Made by a program: the position numbers and the translations under genes. DNA of 64,000 nt from positions 62,001-126,000 of the forward strand of contig NZ_CP109181.1 in NCBI RefSeq assembly GCF_036248275.1, given 5' to 3'. Every line of letters begins with the position of its first letter. The stretch's first letter is position 1. Shown one piece after another: positions 8,379 to 18,000 of the stretch. The notes beneath the pieces were generated by a model that had not been told where the DNA came from, searched no databases, and worked only from the letters and a program-made list of their open reading frames with translations. This DNA comes from Streptomyces sp. NBC_01716 (GTDB taxonomy: Bacteria > Actinomycetota > Actinomycetes > Streptomycetales > Streptomycetaceae).

Positions 8379-9869
8379 TCATGGTGGCGACGGTGCCGGC
8401 TGCGGTGCGGGGTTTCCGTCGGGGTGGTGGTGAATCCAGGACAGTCCTCCGAGGTCGAGTCGGGTGCGGGCGCGGGTGACGGCGACGTAGGCGAGGCGTG
8501 CTTCGGTGTCGTCGATGGGGCCGGGGACGGGGCGCCCGTTGTCGTCTTTCTGGTCGGTGTCTTTGGGTGGGGTGAAGTCGGGGGCGATGCGTACGGTGTT
8601 CCATTCGCGGCCTTTGGCGCGGTGGGCGGTGGAGACGGTGACGTCGGAGCGCGTTTCGGGGGTGAGCTGATCGACGGCGGCCAGGATCGCTTCGGGGCCG
8701 TGCTGGTCGATGAGGTCGACAAACGGTTTCAGGTCGCCGCCGGCGGGGTCGTGTTCGGCGTAGTCCTGGAGTTCGCCCCAGGAGGCGAAGAGGAGGAGTT
8801 CGGGGTGCCAGGTGGGGCGGCCCTCCTTGAGGTCGCGGGCGGCGCCTGCCAGGGCGCGCAGGCTGTCTCCGCCTCCGGCGAGGGCAACGGACTGGCCGGT
8901 GGCGAGGTGGTTCATGACTTGGGTCATGGCGCCGATGTTGGTGCGGCACAGCACTGCGTCGGGGGCGGCGGCGGGGGCGAGATCGGTGGGGATGGTGGGG
9001 GTGCCGGTCAGGCGGATGGGGGCGCCGGCGATGGTCAGCCACCGGTTGGCTTCGGTAGCCAGGCGGGGGCCGAAGCGGAAGGACTGGGACAGGGACAGGG
9101 CGTGGCCGTCGAAGCCGGTCATGACGTCGCGGGCACCGCGCCAGCCGTAGATGGCCTGGGCGGAGTCGCCGACCATCACCAGCTGGGCGTGGTCGCGCTG
9201 GGCGGTGAAGACCTGTTCGAGGACGGGGTTGGTGTCCTGGGCCTCGTCGAGGAGGAGGAAGTCCGCCTCGATTCTCGGGCCGGTCAGTGCCCAGATTTTG
9301 AGGTAGTGGTCGTGGTCGAAGCGCACGACGCCGGTGTCGGGGTGCTGGAGGTCGGCCCACGCTTTGCGGGCGAACGGCAGTACCACGTGGGCGAGCTGGG
9401 CGTGCAGGGCGTGGTCTTCGAGGCCGCGCAGGCGCGGTACGTGAGAGCGGCTGAGGTGACGGTCGGCGGAGTGGCAGTAGTGGGTGACGGTGCGCAGCAC
9501 GGCGTGGGACAGGGCCTTGTGGGAGACGTCGCGTTCGCCGATGCGGACGTTCTTGGTGATGCCCAGATCTCTGCCGGTTTTCCACCCTGCCTGGCGGGGG
9601 CCGTTGAGCCGGCGGGTGTAGCGGTGGCCGGTAGCGGCGAATGCGAGGGAGTGGGCTGTCCGGCAGGTGACGGTGGGCGGGAAGCGGGCGGCGGCGCCCT
9701 GGGCGATGGCCTTGTTGAAGGCGATATAGCGGCCCCGGCGTCTCGTCCGTGTGGCGAGGAGGACCAGGGTGCTGGTCTTGCCGGTACCGGCACCGGCCTG
9801 GAGGGCCAGGTGTCCCCCGGTGGTGAAGGCGTCGGCAGCGGCGGTCTGTTCGTCGGTCGGGTTCAGCAC
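8379..9869 (-). CDS. UvrD/Rep-like superfamily 1 helicase
   Basis: A 496-aa ATP-dependent DNA helicase of the UvrD-like SF1A group. Motif I (Walker A) is QAGAGTGKTST at about 24-34, motif II is LLLDEAQDTN near 212, motif III is VMVGDSAQAIYGWRGA near 230-245, motif IV/V includes SQSFRFGPRLA and VSTAHRAKGREWNTV, and motif VI is LAYVAVTRARTRLDLG near the C-terminus. It is shorter than UvrD (about 720 aa) because the 1B/2B insertions are small. It overlaps the upstream small gene by seven bases and is the last gene of a leftward operon with the DUF6083-like gene. The partner proteins suggest a dedicated role in mobile-DNA maintenance or defence rather than general repair, which is inference. Confidence 0.85.
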   Translation of the reverse strand: MLNPTDEQTAAADAFTTGGHLALQAGAGTGKTSTLVLLATRTRRRGRYIAFNKAIAQGAAARFPPTVTCRTAHSLAFAATGHRYTRRLNGPRQAGWKTGRDLGITKNVRIGERDVSHKALSHAVLRTVTHYCHSADRHLSRSHVPRLRGLEDHALHAQLAHVVLPFARKAWADLQHPDTGVVRFDHDHYLKIWALTGPRIEADFLLLDEAQDTNPVLEQVFTAQRDHAQLVMVGDSAQAIYGWRGARDVMTGFDGHALSLSQSFRFGPRLATEANRWLTIAGAPIRLTGTPTIPTDLAPAAAPDAVLCRTNIGAMTQVMNHLATGQSVALAGGGDSLRALAGAARDLKEGRPTWHPELLLFASWGELQDYAEHDPAGGDLKPFVDLIDQHGPEAILAAVDQLTPETRSDVTVSTAHRAKGREWNTVRIAPDFTPPKDTDQKDDNGRPVPGPIDDTEARLAYVAVTRARTRLDLGGLSWIHHHPDGNPAPQPAPSPP

Positions 9870-10339
9870 GCGGGCTCTCCGGTGGTGTGGGTGAGGGTGC
9901 GGCCGACGGCGGCCACGAGCCGGTCGGGGCTGGTACGGGTCAGAAGCTCGCTTAGGGCGTGCTCCAGGTCCGCGGCCTGCCGCCGGGCGTGATCCGCCAG
10001 GGCCCTTCTGATGACCTGCGCCACGAAGAGGCTCGGTTCCTGGCCTTCATGTTCCGCGGCATGACGGATCGCGGCGGCAGCGGCGGGGCTGAAGGCGACA
10101 GAGAGAAGAACCTGTCCCGCCTGGTCCGGGTAATGGGTGCTGAGACAGTCGAGGGGAAGCAGTCCTTCGAGACGGCGCCGGGCGCGGTTCAGGGCCCGGC
10201 CGGGATTCCTGGCTTTGATCACTGTCATCAGGCGCGTCGTGTCATGGTTCGCAGCAAGTGGCAGGGCCTGGGAGGCGCGGGCGAGTTCGGCCGGGGTGGC
10301 GGGCCGGGTCAGGGTGATCTCAAGGGCGTGGCGGGCCAT
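9863..10339 (-). CDS. small protein with a ribbon-helix-helix-like tail
   Basis: A 158-aa protein starting MARHALEITLTRP. The ATG at 10339 lies 2 bases after the stop of the DUF6083-like gene and follows GAGGGG, so translation is coupled. Residues 70-110 (SPAAAAAIRHAAEHEGQEPS followed by LFVAQVIRRALADHARR) resemble the helix-turn-helix part of ribbon-helix-helix proteins, preceded by a short hydrophobic strand (VLLSVAF); this is suggestive only. The remainder is Arg/Ala-rich helix. The last seven bases overlap the helicase start, so the two products are probably made together. I do not recognise a named family. Confidence 0.65.
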   Translation of the reverse strand: MARHALEITLTRPATPAELARASQALPLAANHDTTRLMTVIKARNPGRALNRARRRLEGLLPLDCLSTHYPDQAGQVLLSVAFSPAAAAAIRHAAEHEGQEPSLFVAQVIRRALADHARRQAADLEHALSELLTRTSPDRLVAAVGRTLTHTTGEPAC

Positions 10340-10341
10340 GG

Positions 10342-11274
10342 TCACCCCTCCCCGGTCCGCGGCGAGTTGAGCTGTTCGTATCCCTGCCTCCGGGCACCGG
10401 CGGGGGTCGTGAGCGGCAGGCGGGGGTGGATGTGCTGGTGGTGGAGCAGGGGGTCGAAGGTTTTCCAGTCGGCGAGCGCGAGGTCGGCGCCGGTGGGGGT
10501 GGCGGCGTGGGCGGGGCAGTGCTGGGTGCGCCAGCGCAGCTGCCCGGCGTAAGGGAGGCGGGTGAGGTCGTAGACCGCCATACCGGTCCCGGGCAGGGCA
10601 AGTTGCCCGCGCACAGCGGTGGCAGGCATAAGCGTCCAGATGCCGGCCGGGGCACCGGGGGCCAGAACGGGGAGGGTGCAGCGGCGGCGTGTACGGGTCT
10701 GGGCGACGCACCGGATGTCCTCGACCGGACGGTCGGCGAGGTAGCGCCCGTAGAGGATCTGCACAACGGGGCGGGCCGGGCGGCAGCCCTCCGCCTGGGA
10801 CTCGGAATGGGCGGGCTGGGCGGTGGTGGGGGTGAAGGCGCCGGTGTCGATCATCCGGCGGGTGCGCAGGGCGAGGCGACGGCGGAACTCGGCCAGGTCC
10901 GGTGTCAGCGGATCAGGTGCCTCGCGGCCGGGGCACAGGAGCGGGTGCGGGATCCGGCACCAGGCCGTGCCGTCGCTGGCGGGGTAGGCCGTGCCGGAGC
11001 TGACGTGCCAGCGACAGGTCGACGGAATCACGCTGGTAGGTAGTTCGTGGGGGTGGAGGGCGACGGGCCGGTGGCCGGTGCGGTCGTACCACTCGATGAG
11101 GTTGCCGCACGCGGTGCAACGGCCGCTCTGCCCGGCGCGCAGGAGACGGCTGCTACTGGTCGACGCGACCCGCAGCCGACGGTGGTGACGGTGCGCCTGG
11201 GGCTGGGTACCGTCCCAGCGGCGCCTGGTCGAGGCGGGTGTGGAGTGCATGGCGGCGAACGTGCCAGGCGGCAC
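10342..11274 (-). CDS. DUF6083-like zinc-ribbon protein
   Basis: A 310-aa protein. Near the N-terminus is CTACGNLIEWYDR, then RPVALHPHELP, RWHVSSGTAYP, WCRIPHPLLCPGRE. This series is what I remember for the actinobacterial family DUF6083: two Cys pairs likely bind zinc, followed by a conserved HPxELP. The C-terminal half contains more Cys/His (RCVAQTRTRRRCTLPV, THCPAHAATPTG-like) and ends EQLNSPRTGEG. The start could also be the ATG at 11250. It is the first gene of the operon running to the helicase and follows the XRE gene with 147 bp between them. Function is unknown; the zinc ribbon could bind nucleic acid. Confidence 0.65.
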   Translation of the reverse strand: MPPGTFAAMHSTPASTRRRWDGTQPQAHRHHRRLRVASTSSSRLLRAGQSGRCTACGNLIEWYDRTGHRPVALHPHELPTSVIPSTCRWHVSSGTAYPASDGTAWCRIPHPLLCPGREAPDPLTPDLAEFRRRLALRTRRMIDTGAFTPTTAQPAHSESQAEGCRPARPVVQILYGRYLADRPVEDIRCVAQTRTRRRCTLPVLAPGAPAGIWTLMPATAVRGQLALPGTGMAVYDLTRLPYAGQLRWRTQHCPAHAATPTGADLALADWKTFDPLLHHQHIHPRLPLTTPAGARRQGYEQLNSPRTGEG

Positions 11275-11420
11275 GCCGCCCGGCGGGCGTCGCGGCCGGA
11301 CATGTCCCCCGGACAGCCTCTTTCACTGCCACACCCGTACGGTCACCCGCTCGCGTGTTCGCGGGTCGTCACCGGTACGGGTGATCCGTCCCGTGGTCCT
11401 GAGAGGCGGGCCGAACGGTC

Positions 11421-11684
11421 TCAGTCGTCCTGCGGGGCTGGGGGTTCGTGGCCGGCACAGAGGGTGCCGAAGAGTTCGTCGAGCGGGGCGCCGAGAGCGT
11501 GGGCGAGGGCGTGCCAGGTGGCCAGGGTGCCGATGGTGCGTCCCTGCTCGATCTCGATGAGGGTGCGCCGTGACAGGCCGCTGCGGGCGGCCAGTTCGTC
11601 ATAGGTCCAGCCGTGATCGCCCCGCAGCCGCGCCAGCTCCAGGCGCAGTGCTTCGAGGTTCGGTTCCGGCGGGAAGATCGTCAC
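11421..11684 (-). CDS. XRE-family transcriptional regulator, 87 aa
   Basis: A compact one-domain repressor-like protein. The helix-turn-helix spans about residues 26-52 (TYDELAARSGLSRRTLIEIE), followed by the conserved QGRTIGTLATWHALAHALG and LDELF found in XRE/Cro proteins. No effector domain is present, so it probably senses by dimerisation or by a partner. It diverges from the Cys/His-rich gene at 11870, and three copies of a 16-bp site lie between them, so autoregulation and control of both directions are likely. The helicase operon lies just downstream in the same direction. Confidence 0.85.
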   Translation of the reverse strand: MTIFPPEPNLEALRLELARLRGDHGWTYDELAARSGLSRRTLIEIEQGRTIGTLATWHALAHALGAPLDELFGTLCAGHEPPAPQDD

Positions 11685-11699
11685 TTCCCCATCCGAAGG

Positions 11700-11780
11700 T
11701 GCAGACCCCTGCCCTGTCAGTGCAGACCTCTGCCCTACTTGTGCGGGACGGTAGGCCGAACGAGAGGGCAGAGATCTGCA
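11700..11780. promoter_or_regulatory. triple 16-bp operator between divergent XRE and Cys/His-rich genes
   Basis: TGCAGACCCCTGCCCT (11700-11715) and TGCAGACCTCTGCCCT (11721-11736) are direct copies exactly 21 bp apart, two helical turns. A third copy, TGCAGATCTCTGCCCT, is inverted at 11765-11780. The consensus TGCAGAyCyCTGCCCT and its placement next to the XRE start suggest the binding sites of that regulator. Confidence 0.65.
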
Positions 11781-11869
11781 CTACGGTGCGCCCACCACCC
11801 CGCTCCCCCGCCTCAGGTCACCGAAGGACCCCGTACCGGCGCGGCCAGACAAGGAGGAACACGCGCCCC

Positions 11870-12946
11870 ATGAGGCTGTGCACCACCGCATACGAGACGG
11901 TGCGACGCACCTGGACGGTCGAACTACGCCCCCACGCAGACGGACCGGCCCTCCACTGCCCGCAGTGCGCCACGAGTTCCACCCCGGTGGCGGCCGCCTC
12001 CGCACGGGCCACCGTCCTCGCGCATCTGGCCCGTCACGCGCGCCGGTCGGCACTCCCCGGCCACCTGCGGACCTGCCAGTGCCACCAGCACGGCTGCCAC
12101 TGGCACCCCCGACACCGCGGCTGCGCCGGACCGATCCTTCTCGCCCTCACCCGCGAACGCAGCGGCCGCACCTGGCGTCTCGCCGACGTCTGTGCCGCCT
12201 GCGCCGCAGCCACCGCGTACACGGCCGTCGTCCCCGACACCACCCCCGCCACAACGGCCAACGGATCGGCGCCCTCTGGCCGCGGTCCGGGCAGGAGAAG
12301 ACCGCCCAGAAGGCCCGGCGGTCTGTCCGGGCAGCTCCGCGTCCAGGAAATGCTCAGCTACCTCGCCGCCGCCCTCCCCCACGACGCAAGCACTGAAGCC
12401 CGGCTGCTCGCCTTCCAATGCGCCCTGCGCACCGACAGGCACGGACAGGCCCACCTGCCCGCCGGGCTCCTGCGCGGCATGCGCCTGCGCCACGACCCCG
12501 CCCCGTGGCAAGAACTCGAAGCGGCCCGCTGGCTACAACCCCTCACACCAGCAGACAACGCACCCCGCCACCACGCCCGCACCGTTCAACTCCTCGACCC
12601 CGACGTCCTCAACCAGGCCCCCAGCCGCACCGACCGACACCAAGCAGCCGACTGGGCCCTGCGCATCATTGCCTCACTGCCTCCGGGCGCCCATTCACCC
12701 CCGGCGCGCCTTACCCACCTGGCCCTCACCGCTCACCGCTCCCCCGGGACTGCGCACTCCAGCACTGAAACCGACCGCCTGTCCCGCGCCTGCGGCCTCA
12801 ACCCTCACGATCTGGAACAGACACTCGACCAACTGGTACTTGCCGGCGTCATCACCCAATGGCGGTTCAGCCAGGACAGCGAAGAGGTGCACTGGGCCCC
12901 GGCCCCGTCCACCCCTCACGCATCCCGGGCACAGGGCGGCGTGTGA
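11870..12946 (+). CDS. Cys/His-rich protein, 358 aa, unknown function
   Basis: The ATG at 11870 follows AAGGAGG. The N-terminal 130 residues carry a cluster of possible metal ligands: CPQC, then CQCHQHGCHWHPRHRGC, then DVCAACAA, which looks like one or two zinc-binding modules. After a Pro/Arg-rich linker (about 135-165) the C-terminal 190 residues form a helical region (LRVQEMLSYLAAALPHDAST) ending in what may be a winged-helix-like segment (LSRACGLNPHDLEQTLDQLV, then LAGVITQWRF). The two parts suggest a DNA-binding protein with a metal-dependent N-terminus. It diverges from the XRE gene across the triple operator. I do not recognise a family name. Confidence 0.7.
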   Translation: MRLCTTAYETVRRTWTVELRPHADGPALHCPQCATSSTPVAAASARATVLAHLARHARRSALPGHLRTCQCHQHGCHWHPRHRGCAGPILLALTRERSGRTWRLADVCAACAAATAYTAVVPDTTPATTANGSAPSGRGPGRRRPPRRPGGLSGQLRVQEMLSYLAAALPHDASTEARLLAFQCALRTDRHGQAHLPAGLLRGMRLRHDPAPWQELEAARWLQPLTPADNAPRHHARTVQLLDPDVLNQAPSRTDRHQAADWALRIIASLPPGAHSPPARLTHLALTAHRSPGTAHSSTETDRLSRACGLNPHDLEQTLDQLVLAGVITQWRFSQDSEEVHWAPAPSTPHASRAQGGV

Positions 12947-13032
12947 CGTGAGGCGGCAGGCTGCGCCGGGGGCTCATCAGCGAGAGCGCGTACGGAGAAG
13001 GTGCGTGCCCGTCAGGGGAGTTCACACGATCT

Positions 13033-14118
13033 CTAGCTGAGGGCGTCGATCCACGCGTCGCCAGGCGGCGGTACAAAGAAGTACCCACCGCCGGTCGTGA
13101 GCACGTACTTCGCCAATGCCTCACCCTCAAGCCGCTTCTGGACCGCCTCGAAACCTTCGACCAGGTCCCGCTGGTAACAGTTGAAGATGATGCCGGTGTC
13201 ACCGTCACCACGGTCGTAGCTGTAACTACGCCGCACCAATGGGGGCGGATTGCGGCGGTCGGGGGCAGCGAGCCGCACATGCGAATCCAGAGGCGTGAGC
13301 CGGCCCTTCGGGTCGGCCGCGAAGTTCGGCTCCTCACTGACCGGCGCCCCGTCCAGCCACCTCCCGTCACGCCGCCGGCCCACAATCCGCTCCTGCTCAT
13401 CCACAGAATCCTTGTCCCACAACTCCGTCGCGAACCGAATAACCCGCACCACCTGATAACTCCCCCCAACCGCCCACTCCGGCTCACCCTGCCCCTCCCG
13501 CACAACGACCCGGTCAGCGACCTCCCGCTCCGACACCGGATTCCCGAACCCCTCAGTGAAATCAAACGGGTTACGGGAAAGCCCCCGACCCTCCTCGACA
13601 CGATTGTCCGCCCGGAACCCTTCGATGGCCCAGCGGACGACCCAACCGGCCTCGGCGGCAACCGTCTTGACTCTCTCCACGGCTTCCCGCACCGCCTCCG
13701 CATCCTCCCCCGCGACCCGCACGAGAAGATCACCGTGCGACCGCGCCGGATCCAGCAAATCACCCGCAAAGGACGGCATCACCCGCAACTGCCGAGGCGA
13801 GGGGGCCCGGTCACCCTCGAAGAGAGAGGCTCCCAACCCGAACCCCACTGCGGAGTCGACCCCACCGGCAGACCGCGCCCCCTCAACCAGCGCCCTTGCC
13901 GCACGCCCCACTTCCCCACCGGACTGCCCCCGATCAAGAACAAGAACCCCCACCCGACTCTCCGGTTGTCCGCCTCCCAGCACTCGCGCCACTGCGGCAT
14001 CGGCTCCAGCACCGGAGCGCTCAACCTCAGACGGGCCACTCCCCGCACGCACCGCGACCACACCCGCAACTCCTAGCCCAACCGCCGCCCCGGAAACCAC
14101 CAGCGTCCTACGCCGCAC
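13033..14118 (-). CDS. Dyp-type peroxidase with altered distal motif, Tat-exported
   Basis: A 361-aa haem peroxidase of the dye-decolourising family. The GTG at 14118 is chosen because it has GGGGAGG 8 bases upstream and immediately gives a twin-arginine leader (VRRRTLVVSGAAVGLGVAG). Family landmarks are visible: SFAGDLLDPARSHGDLLVRV near 116-135, the proximal-His block LDSHVRLAAP (His280), the distal arginine block RRSYSYDRGDGDTGIIF (Arg296/297) and the C-terminal GGGYFFVPPPGDAW. The signature GFxDGxxNP is degenerate here: DFTEGFGNP at 186-194 replaces the first Gly with Asp and the catalytic Asp with Glu. It would act outside the membrane on haem or dye-like substrates. No encapsulin or EfeUO genes are adjacent. 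Confidence 0.8.
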   Translation of the reverse strand: MRRRTLVVSGAAVGLGVAGVVAVRAGSGPSEVERSGAGADAAVARVLGGGQPESRVGVLVLDRGQSGGEVGRAARALVEGARSAGGVDSAVGFGLGASLFEGDRAPSPRQLRVMPSFAGDLLDPARSHGDLLVRVAGEDAEAVREAVERVKTVAAEAGWVVRWAIEGFRADNRVEEGRGLSRNPFDFTEGFGNPVSEREVADRVVVREGQGEPEWAVGGSYQVVRVIRFATELWDKDSVDEQERIVGRRRDGRWLDGAPVSEEPNFAADPKGRLTPLDSHVRLAAPDRRNPPPLVRRSYSYDRGDGDTGIIFNCYQRDLVEGFEAVQKRLEGEALAKYVLTTGGGYFFVPPPGDAWIDALS

Positions 14119-14210
14119 GGCGCACCTCCCCACTACTGACAGTGACCCCTCTGAAGAGCGACGAACCAACCTGATCTGCCCACCTCCGGTACACACCAGA
14201 GAACGACGGG

Positions 14211-14435
14211 CTAGCCTCGCACTTTCACGAGGCGGGCTGTCCGCCTGATGATCAAGAAAGCAGAAAGTGCCTCTGCCCAGCCAGAAAGAGGATTACTGAG
14301 GTCCTTGTTCCGGCCACCGCCGGAAGCACTTTCCAGATCAAGAAGCGTATCGGGTCCTACCAGCATGTCCGCGGCGAGGGCGCCGGTCGCAGAGTTTCTC
14401 GCGGGGAGCAAATGCCGAACGCGCCCGGGGGTCAT
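14211..14435 (-). CDS. small ORF downstream of the SMI1/KNR4 gene, 74 aa
   Basis: The ATG at 14435 lies four bases after the stop of the SMI1/KNR4 gene, in the same direction. The product MTPGRVRHLLPARNSATG... ends with VGPDTLLDLESASGGGRNK and DLSNPLSGWAEALSAFLIIR, which reads like real protein with a buried C-terminal helix. There is no strong Shine-Dalgarno, so it would depend on coupling. It may be an extra immunity factor or a remnant of another toxin cassette; I cannot assign it. Confidence 0.4.
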   Translation of the reverse strand: MTPGRVRHLLPARNSATGALAADMLVGPDTLLDLESASGGGRNKDLSNPLSGWAEALSAFLIIRRTARLVKVRG

Positions 14436-14439
14436 GTGA

Positions 14440-14988
14440 TCACAACGGCAGCTCGCCAACTGCCGCCATTTCTCTTTGAATCCAGGCTTCATCATTAGCC
14501 TGAAGGACTCCCTCGCCATCAAGAAAGAAGATTTCATCTCGATAACATTGAACGAAGATTTCGACCATCTGACCGATGCTCCGATAGGCGATTCTTGACT
14601 CTTCGCCGACTACAACGCTGACAACATAGGAAAGTCCCGTGCCTTGATCGTATGACGCCGCATAGAAGTCACCTCCACCCGATCCCAGTAGCGGATAGAA
14701 ATCAGAAAGCAAGATGGCTTCGCCTGGATGGTCAACCTTGATCGAGAGCGAATCTTCTACGGATAGCGGTTCGTACCCTGGAATCAGAGCCGCATCATTC
14801 TGGGTTTGCCCGGAACGATGCATGACGCCATTACATGCACCGAACCAGCCTGCAACTTCCGAAGGGACCACCCCACCGAAGGAACTTTCCAAAGACCTGA
14901 CTGAAACTCCCGGGATCCTGTCAGCCACGACAGAAAGTTCGAGGCGTTCCGCTTCGCGCCAAAGCGTCACAAGCCATTCTTCTAGCAC
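14440..14988 (-). CDS. SMI1/KNR4 (SUKH) family immunity protein
   Basis: A 182-aa protein with the SUKH-type pattern: N-terminal helix, IPGVSVRSLESSFGGVVPSEVAGWFGACNG near 24-55, then LIPGYEPLSVEDSL, LLSDFYPLLGSGGGDFYAA and SYVVSVVVGEES. Proteins of this fold neutralise nuclease toxins in polymorphic toxin systems. The start is GTG at 14988, with AGGAGG overlapping the stop codon of the RHS toxin gene 12 bp upstream, so toxin and immunity are translationally coupled. The associated toxin end is a NucA/NucB-like DNase domain, making this its likely antidote in the cytoplasm. Confidence 0.8.
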   Translation of the reverse strand: MLEEWLVTLWREAERLELSVVADRIPGVSVRSLESSFGGVVPSEVAGWFGACNGVMHRSGQTQNDAALIPGYEPLSVEDSLSIKVDHPGEAILLSDFYPLLGSGGGDFYAASYDQGTGLSYVVSVVVGEESRIAYRSIGQMVEIFVQCYRDEIFFLDGEGVLQANDEAWIQREMAAVGELPL

Positions 14989-15000
14989 CTTATTTCCTCC

Positions 15001-18000
15001 TCAGCGGATCCTCACCAGGAATTGATCGCCGACATTAACCCCGGCACCCCGATAGAAACTCTTCAGAGACGCCCCGTGGCTGGAGTTGATTGATCCAGGG
15101 GAAAGGGTGAGCGATGCACCCCGCCCTCCCTCAACAGTGGAGGCAAAAGGATACTCCTCCCAGGTTGCATTCCCTGCGAACCGCCGTGGGCGAGGTGCGT
15201 GTGCTTGCGCCTGGCGCCGCGCTGTTCTGGCCGCTGCCTCTCCGCCACCTCTCCTCGTCACAATGGCTGGAGCTCCGTCTGCCACTGCCCGCTGGAAGTT
15301 CGCCGCCTGTGGCGCGTGTGCCGCTGAGTCGATCTCATGCACTGGGAGGGCTGTAGCCTCGCCAGCGGAATCTACCGCGAATGCAATCGGACAGGAGTCA
15401 CTGTTTGCATTGTGGACAAGTACCGGCGTTGCCGCCGCGAACACGTAGTACGTATGGATGTCGTCGACGGTGAGGTTGTAAACCGTTGTTGACTTGGTGT
15501 GGTGGGTGAGGGCGGTGATTTGGGTCCAGGTGCCGGTGCTGGTCTGGAGCCATTGGCCGGTGGTGAGTTCGTCGGCTTCGATCCAGCGGCCCAGGGCCGG
15601 GACCCAGAAGGGGTGGCCGTCGGTGGCGGTGAGGGTGCTGGTTTTGCCGTCGGCCAGGGTGATGTCGACCAGTTGTTTGTCGCCGGTGCCCCTGATCAGC
15701 GCCGTGACCGGGCGGGGGCCCGATTCACCGGTTTCCGGGTCAGTGGCAAGAACCTCGTCGCCGATCTGCACATCCTTGATCGGTTTACGGGTGCCGTCCG
15801 CCAGGAGGACCGGGGTGTCGGCCGTGAAGCTGTTGGCCCGGCACTTGCCGAGGCTTGCCCATTTGCCGATCATGCCGCCCACGCAGCCCAGCGCCGCCGA
15901 TGTGCCGACCTGGCCCCAGTTGACCTTCCGGCCCGACAGCCGCTGGCCCAGCCAGTCCAGGCCCGCCTCGCTCAGGCCGCCGATCACGCAGCCGGCCAGC
16001 ATCGGGGAGTTGCCCGACGGGTCCGTGTACGTCGTCGGGGAACTCAGCGCGTACTGGTAGAGGTTCGTGCCACCCGCGTAGCCGATCGGGTCCTGGGAGA
16101 TGAAGCGCCCGGACTCGGGGTCGTAGTAGCGGTTGCGGTAGTAGAGCAAGCCCGTGCCGTCCGACTCGCGGCCCGTGAACGTGTACGGGTTCGTCGAGGC
16201 GGCCCCGGACGCAGTCGGCTGGCCGTACGGGTCGTACGTATAGCTCGTGGCGACCGTGCCGTCCGCGTTTGCCAGGCCCACCACCGTGCCCAGCGCATCG
16301 GTCAGGTAGACCTGCGTCGCACCGTTCTCCGTACGGGTCAGGTACTCGTCCAGGCCCGACGTCGCGACCGTCGCCTTCGCAGCACCCGCACCGTCCTGCT
16401 CCACCAGCGGGTTCGAGCCGTCGGTCAAGTACTTCTGGGTCGCGTCACCCAGCTTCTTCGAGCTGCGGATACCCAGAGGGTCGTAACCGAAGAGCCCGGC
16501 GGATCCGCCACCGGTGGGCGTGACGCCCGACAACTGGCCCCGGGCGTTCCAGTTGTACGTCCTCTTGCCGTCGGACTTCAGCTGCCCGTCCGCGTCGTAC
16601 GTGAACGAGCGGCCGCCCAGGGACGTGACCCGGTTGTCCTTGCCGAACACCGCACCCGTCTCGGCCGCCGGCAGCGCGACCGACGCCAGGCTGCCCGTCA
16701 GGCCCGTCTGGAGGCCCCGGGTGTCGCGGGTGTAGGTGAGGTCGCCGACGGCAGCGGCGCCGCGGGCGTAGTTGATCGCCGAGACCACGCCGGTCTTGTC
16801 GAGCGTGGTGGTACGGGTGATGCCGCCCGGCAGGGTCGCCGTCTTCTCCCGGCCCACCGCGTCCAGACCGAAGCTCACCTCCTGCCCGCCCGAGGTGACG
16901 GAGGTGAGGATGCTGGAGGTGTCGTAGCCGTAGACGGTGGTGGTTCCGGCCGCCGTCATCTCCGTGCGGCGGTCGGCCGCGTCGTAGTCGTAGCCGACCG
17001 TGCCCGTCGGGCCGGTCGCCGTCTTCAGCCGGTCGTAGGCGTCGTAGCCGAAGCTCTCCGTGCCGGCCTGGGTGTCGGTGACCGTCTTCGGGAGGTCCAC
17101 GGCGTCGTACGCGTATGTGACCGTGGACTCGGCCACTCCGGCCGCGTTCACGCCGTACTTGGTGTTCTTCGCCCGGCCCAGCAGGTCGTACTCGGCCGTC
17201 GCGGCCAGGCCCGAGCGGTTCGTCGCCTTCGTCAGCCGGCCCGCCGCGTCGTATCCGAACAGCGCCTGCGCGCCCACCGGGTCCGTCACCGACTCCGTGC
17301 GGTCCGCGTCGTCGTACGCCCACGTGGTGCTGTTGAGACGGGCGTCGGTCAGCTTCTTCAGGTTGCCGTTCTCGTCGAAGTCCAGGGCCGTGGACTGGCC
17401 CAGCGGGTCGGTGATCTTCCGGGTCTGGTTCAGCTCGTCGTACGTGAGCGTCGTGCGCGAACCCGCCTCGTCCGTCACCACGGTCGGGCGGCCCGCCGCA
17501 TCCAGGAACTGGGCGCCCGTCCGGCCCTCCGCGTCCTTCACGGAGTCCAACTCGCCTTGCCGGTAGGTGTATTCGGTCACCGCGTCCGACGCGTCCGTGA
17601 CGGTCTTGACCTGGCCGTCCGGCGCGTACGTGAGAATCGTCTCCCGGCCCTCCGGGTCGGTGACCGTCCGCAGGTTCCCCTCATCGTCGTAGCCGAGCGT
17701 CGTCTCGTTGCCCAACGGGTCGCTCACCGAGGTGGGTTGGTCGTACGGGCCGTTGTAGACCGCCGTGCCGGACTGGCGCGCCTGCGCCGTACCCGCAAGC
17801 TCCGTCGTGCGCGAGACGTAACCGTTCGTGTCGTACGTCAGCTCCGTGCGCCGGCCGTACGGGTCCGTCACCGCGTCAATCCGGTGCTTCGCGCCCCGGT
17901 GGTACTGCGTGGGCCGCGCCAGGGAACTCCCGGACGCCTCGGTGTCCTTGACGCCGTAGCCGTGGGTGTCGAACTCCACCTGGCGCACGGATCCGCCGGG

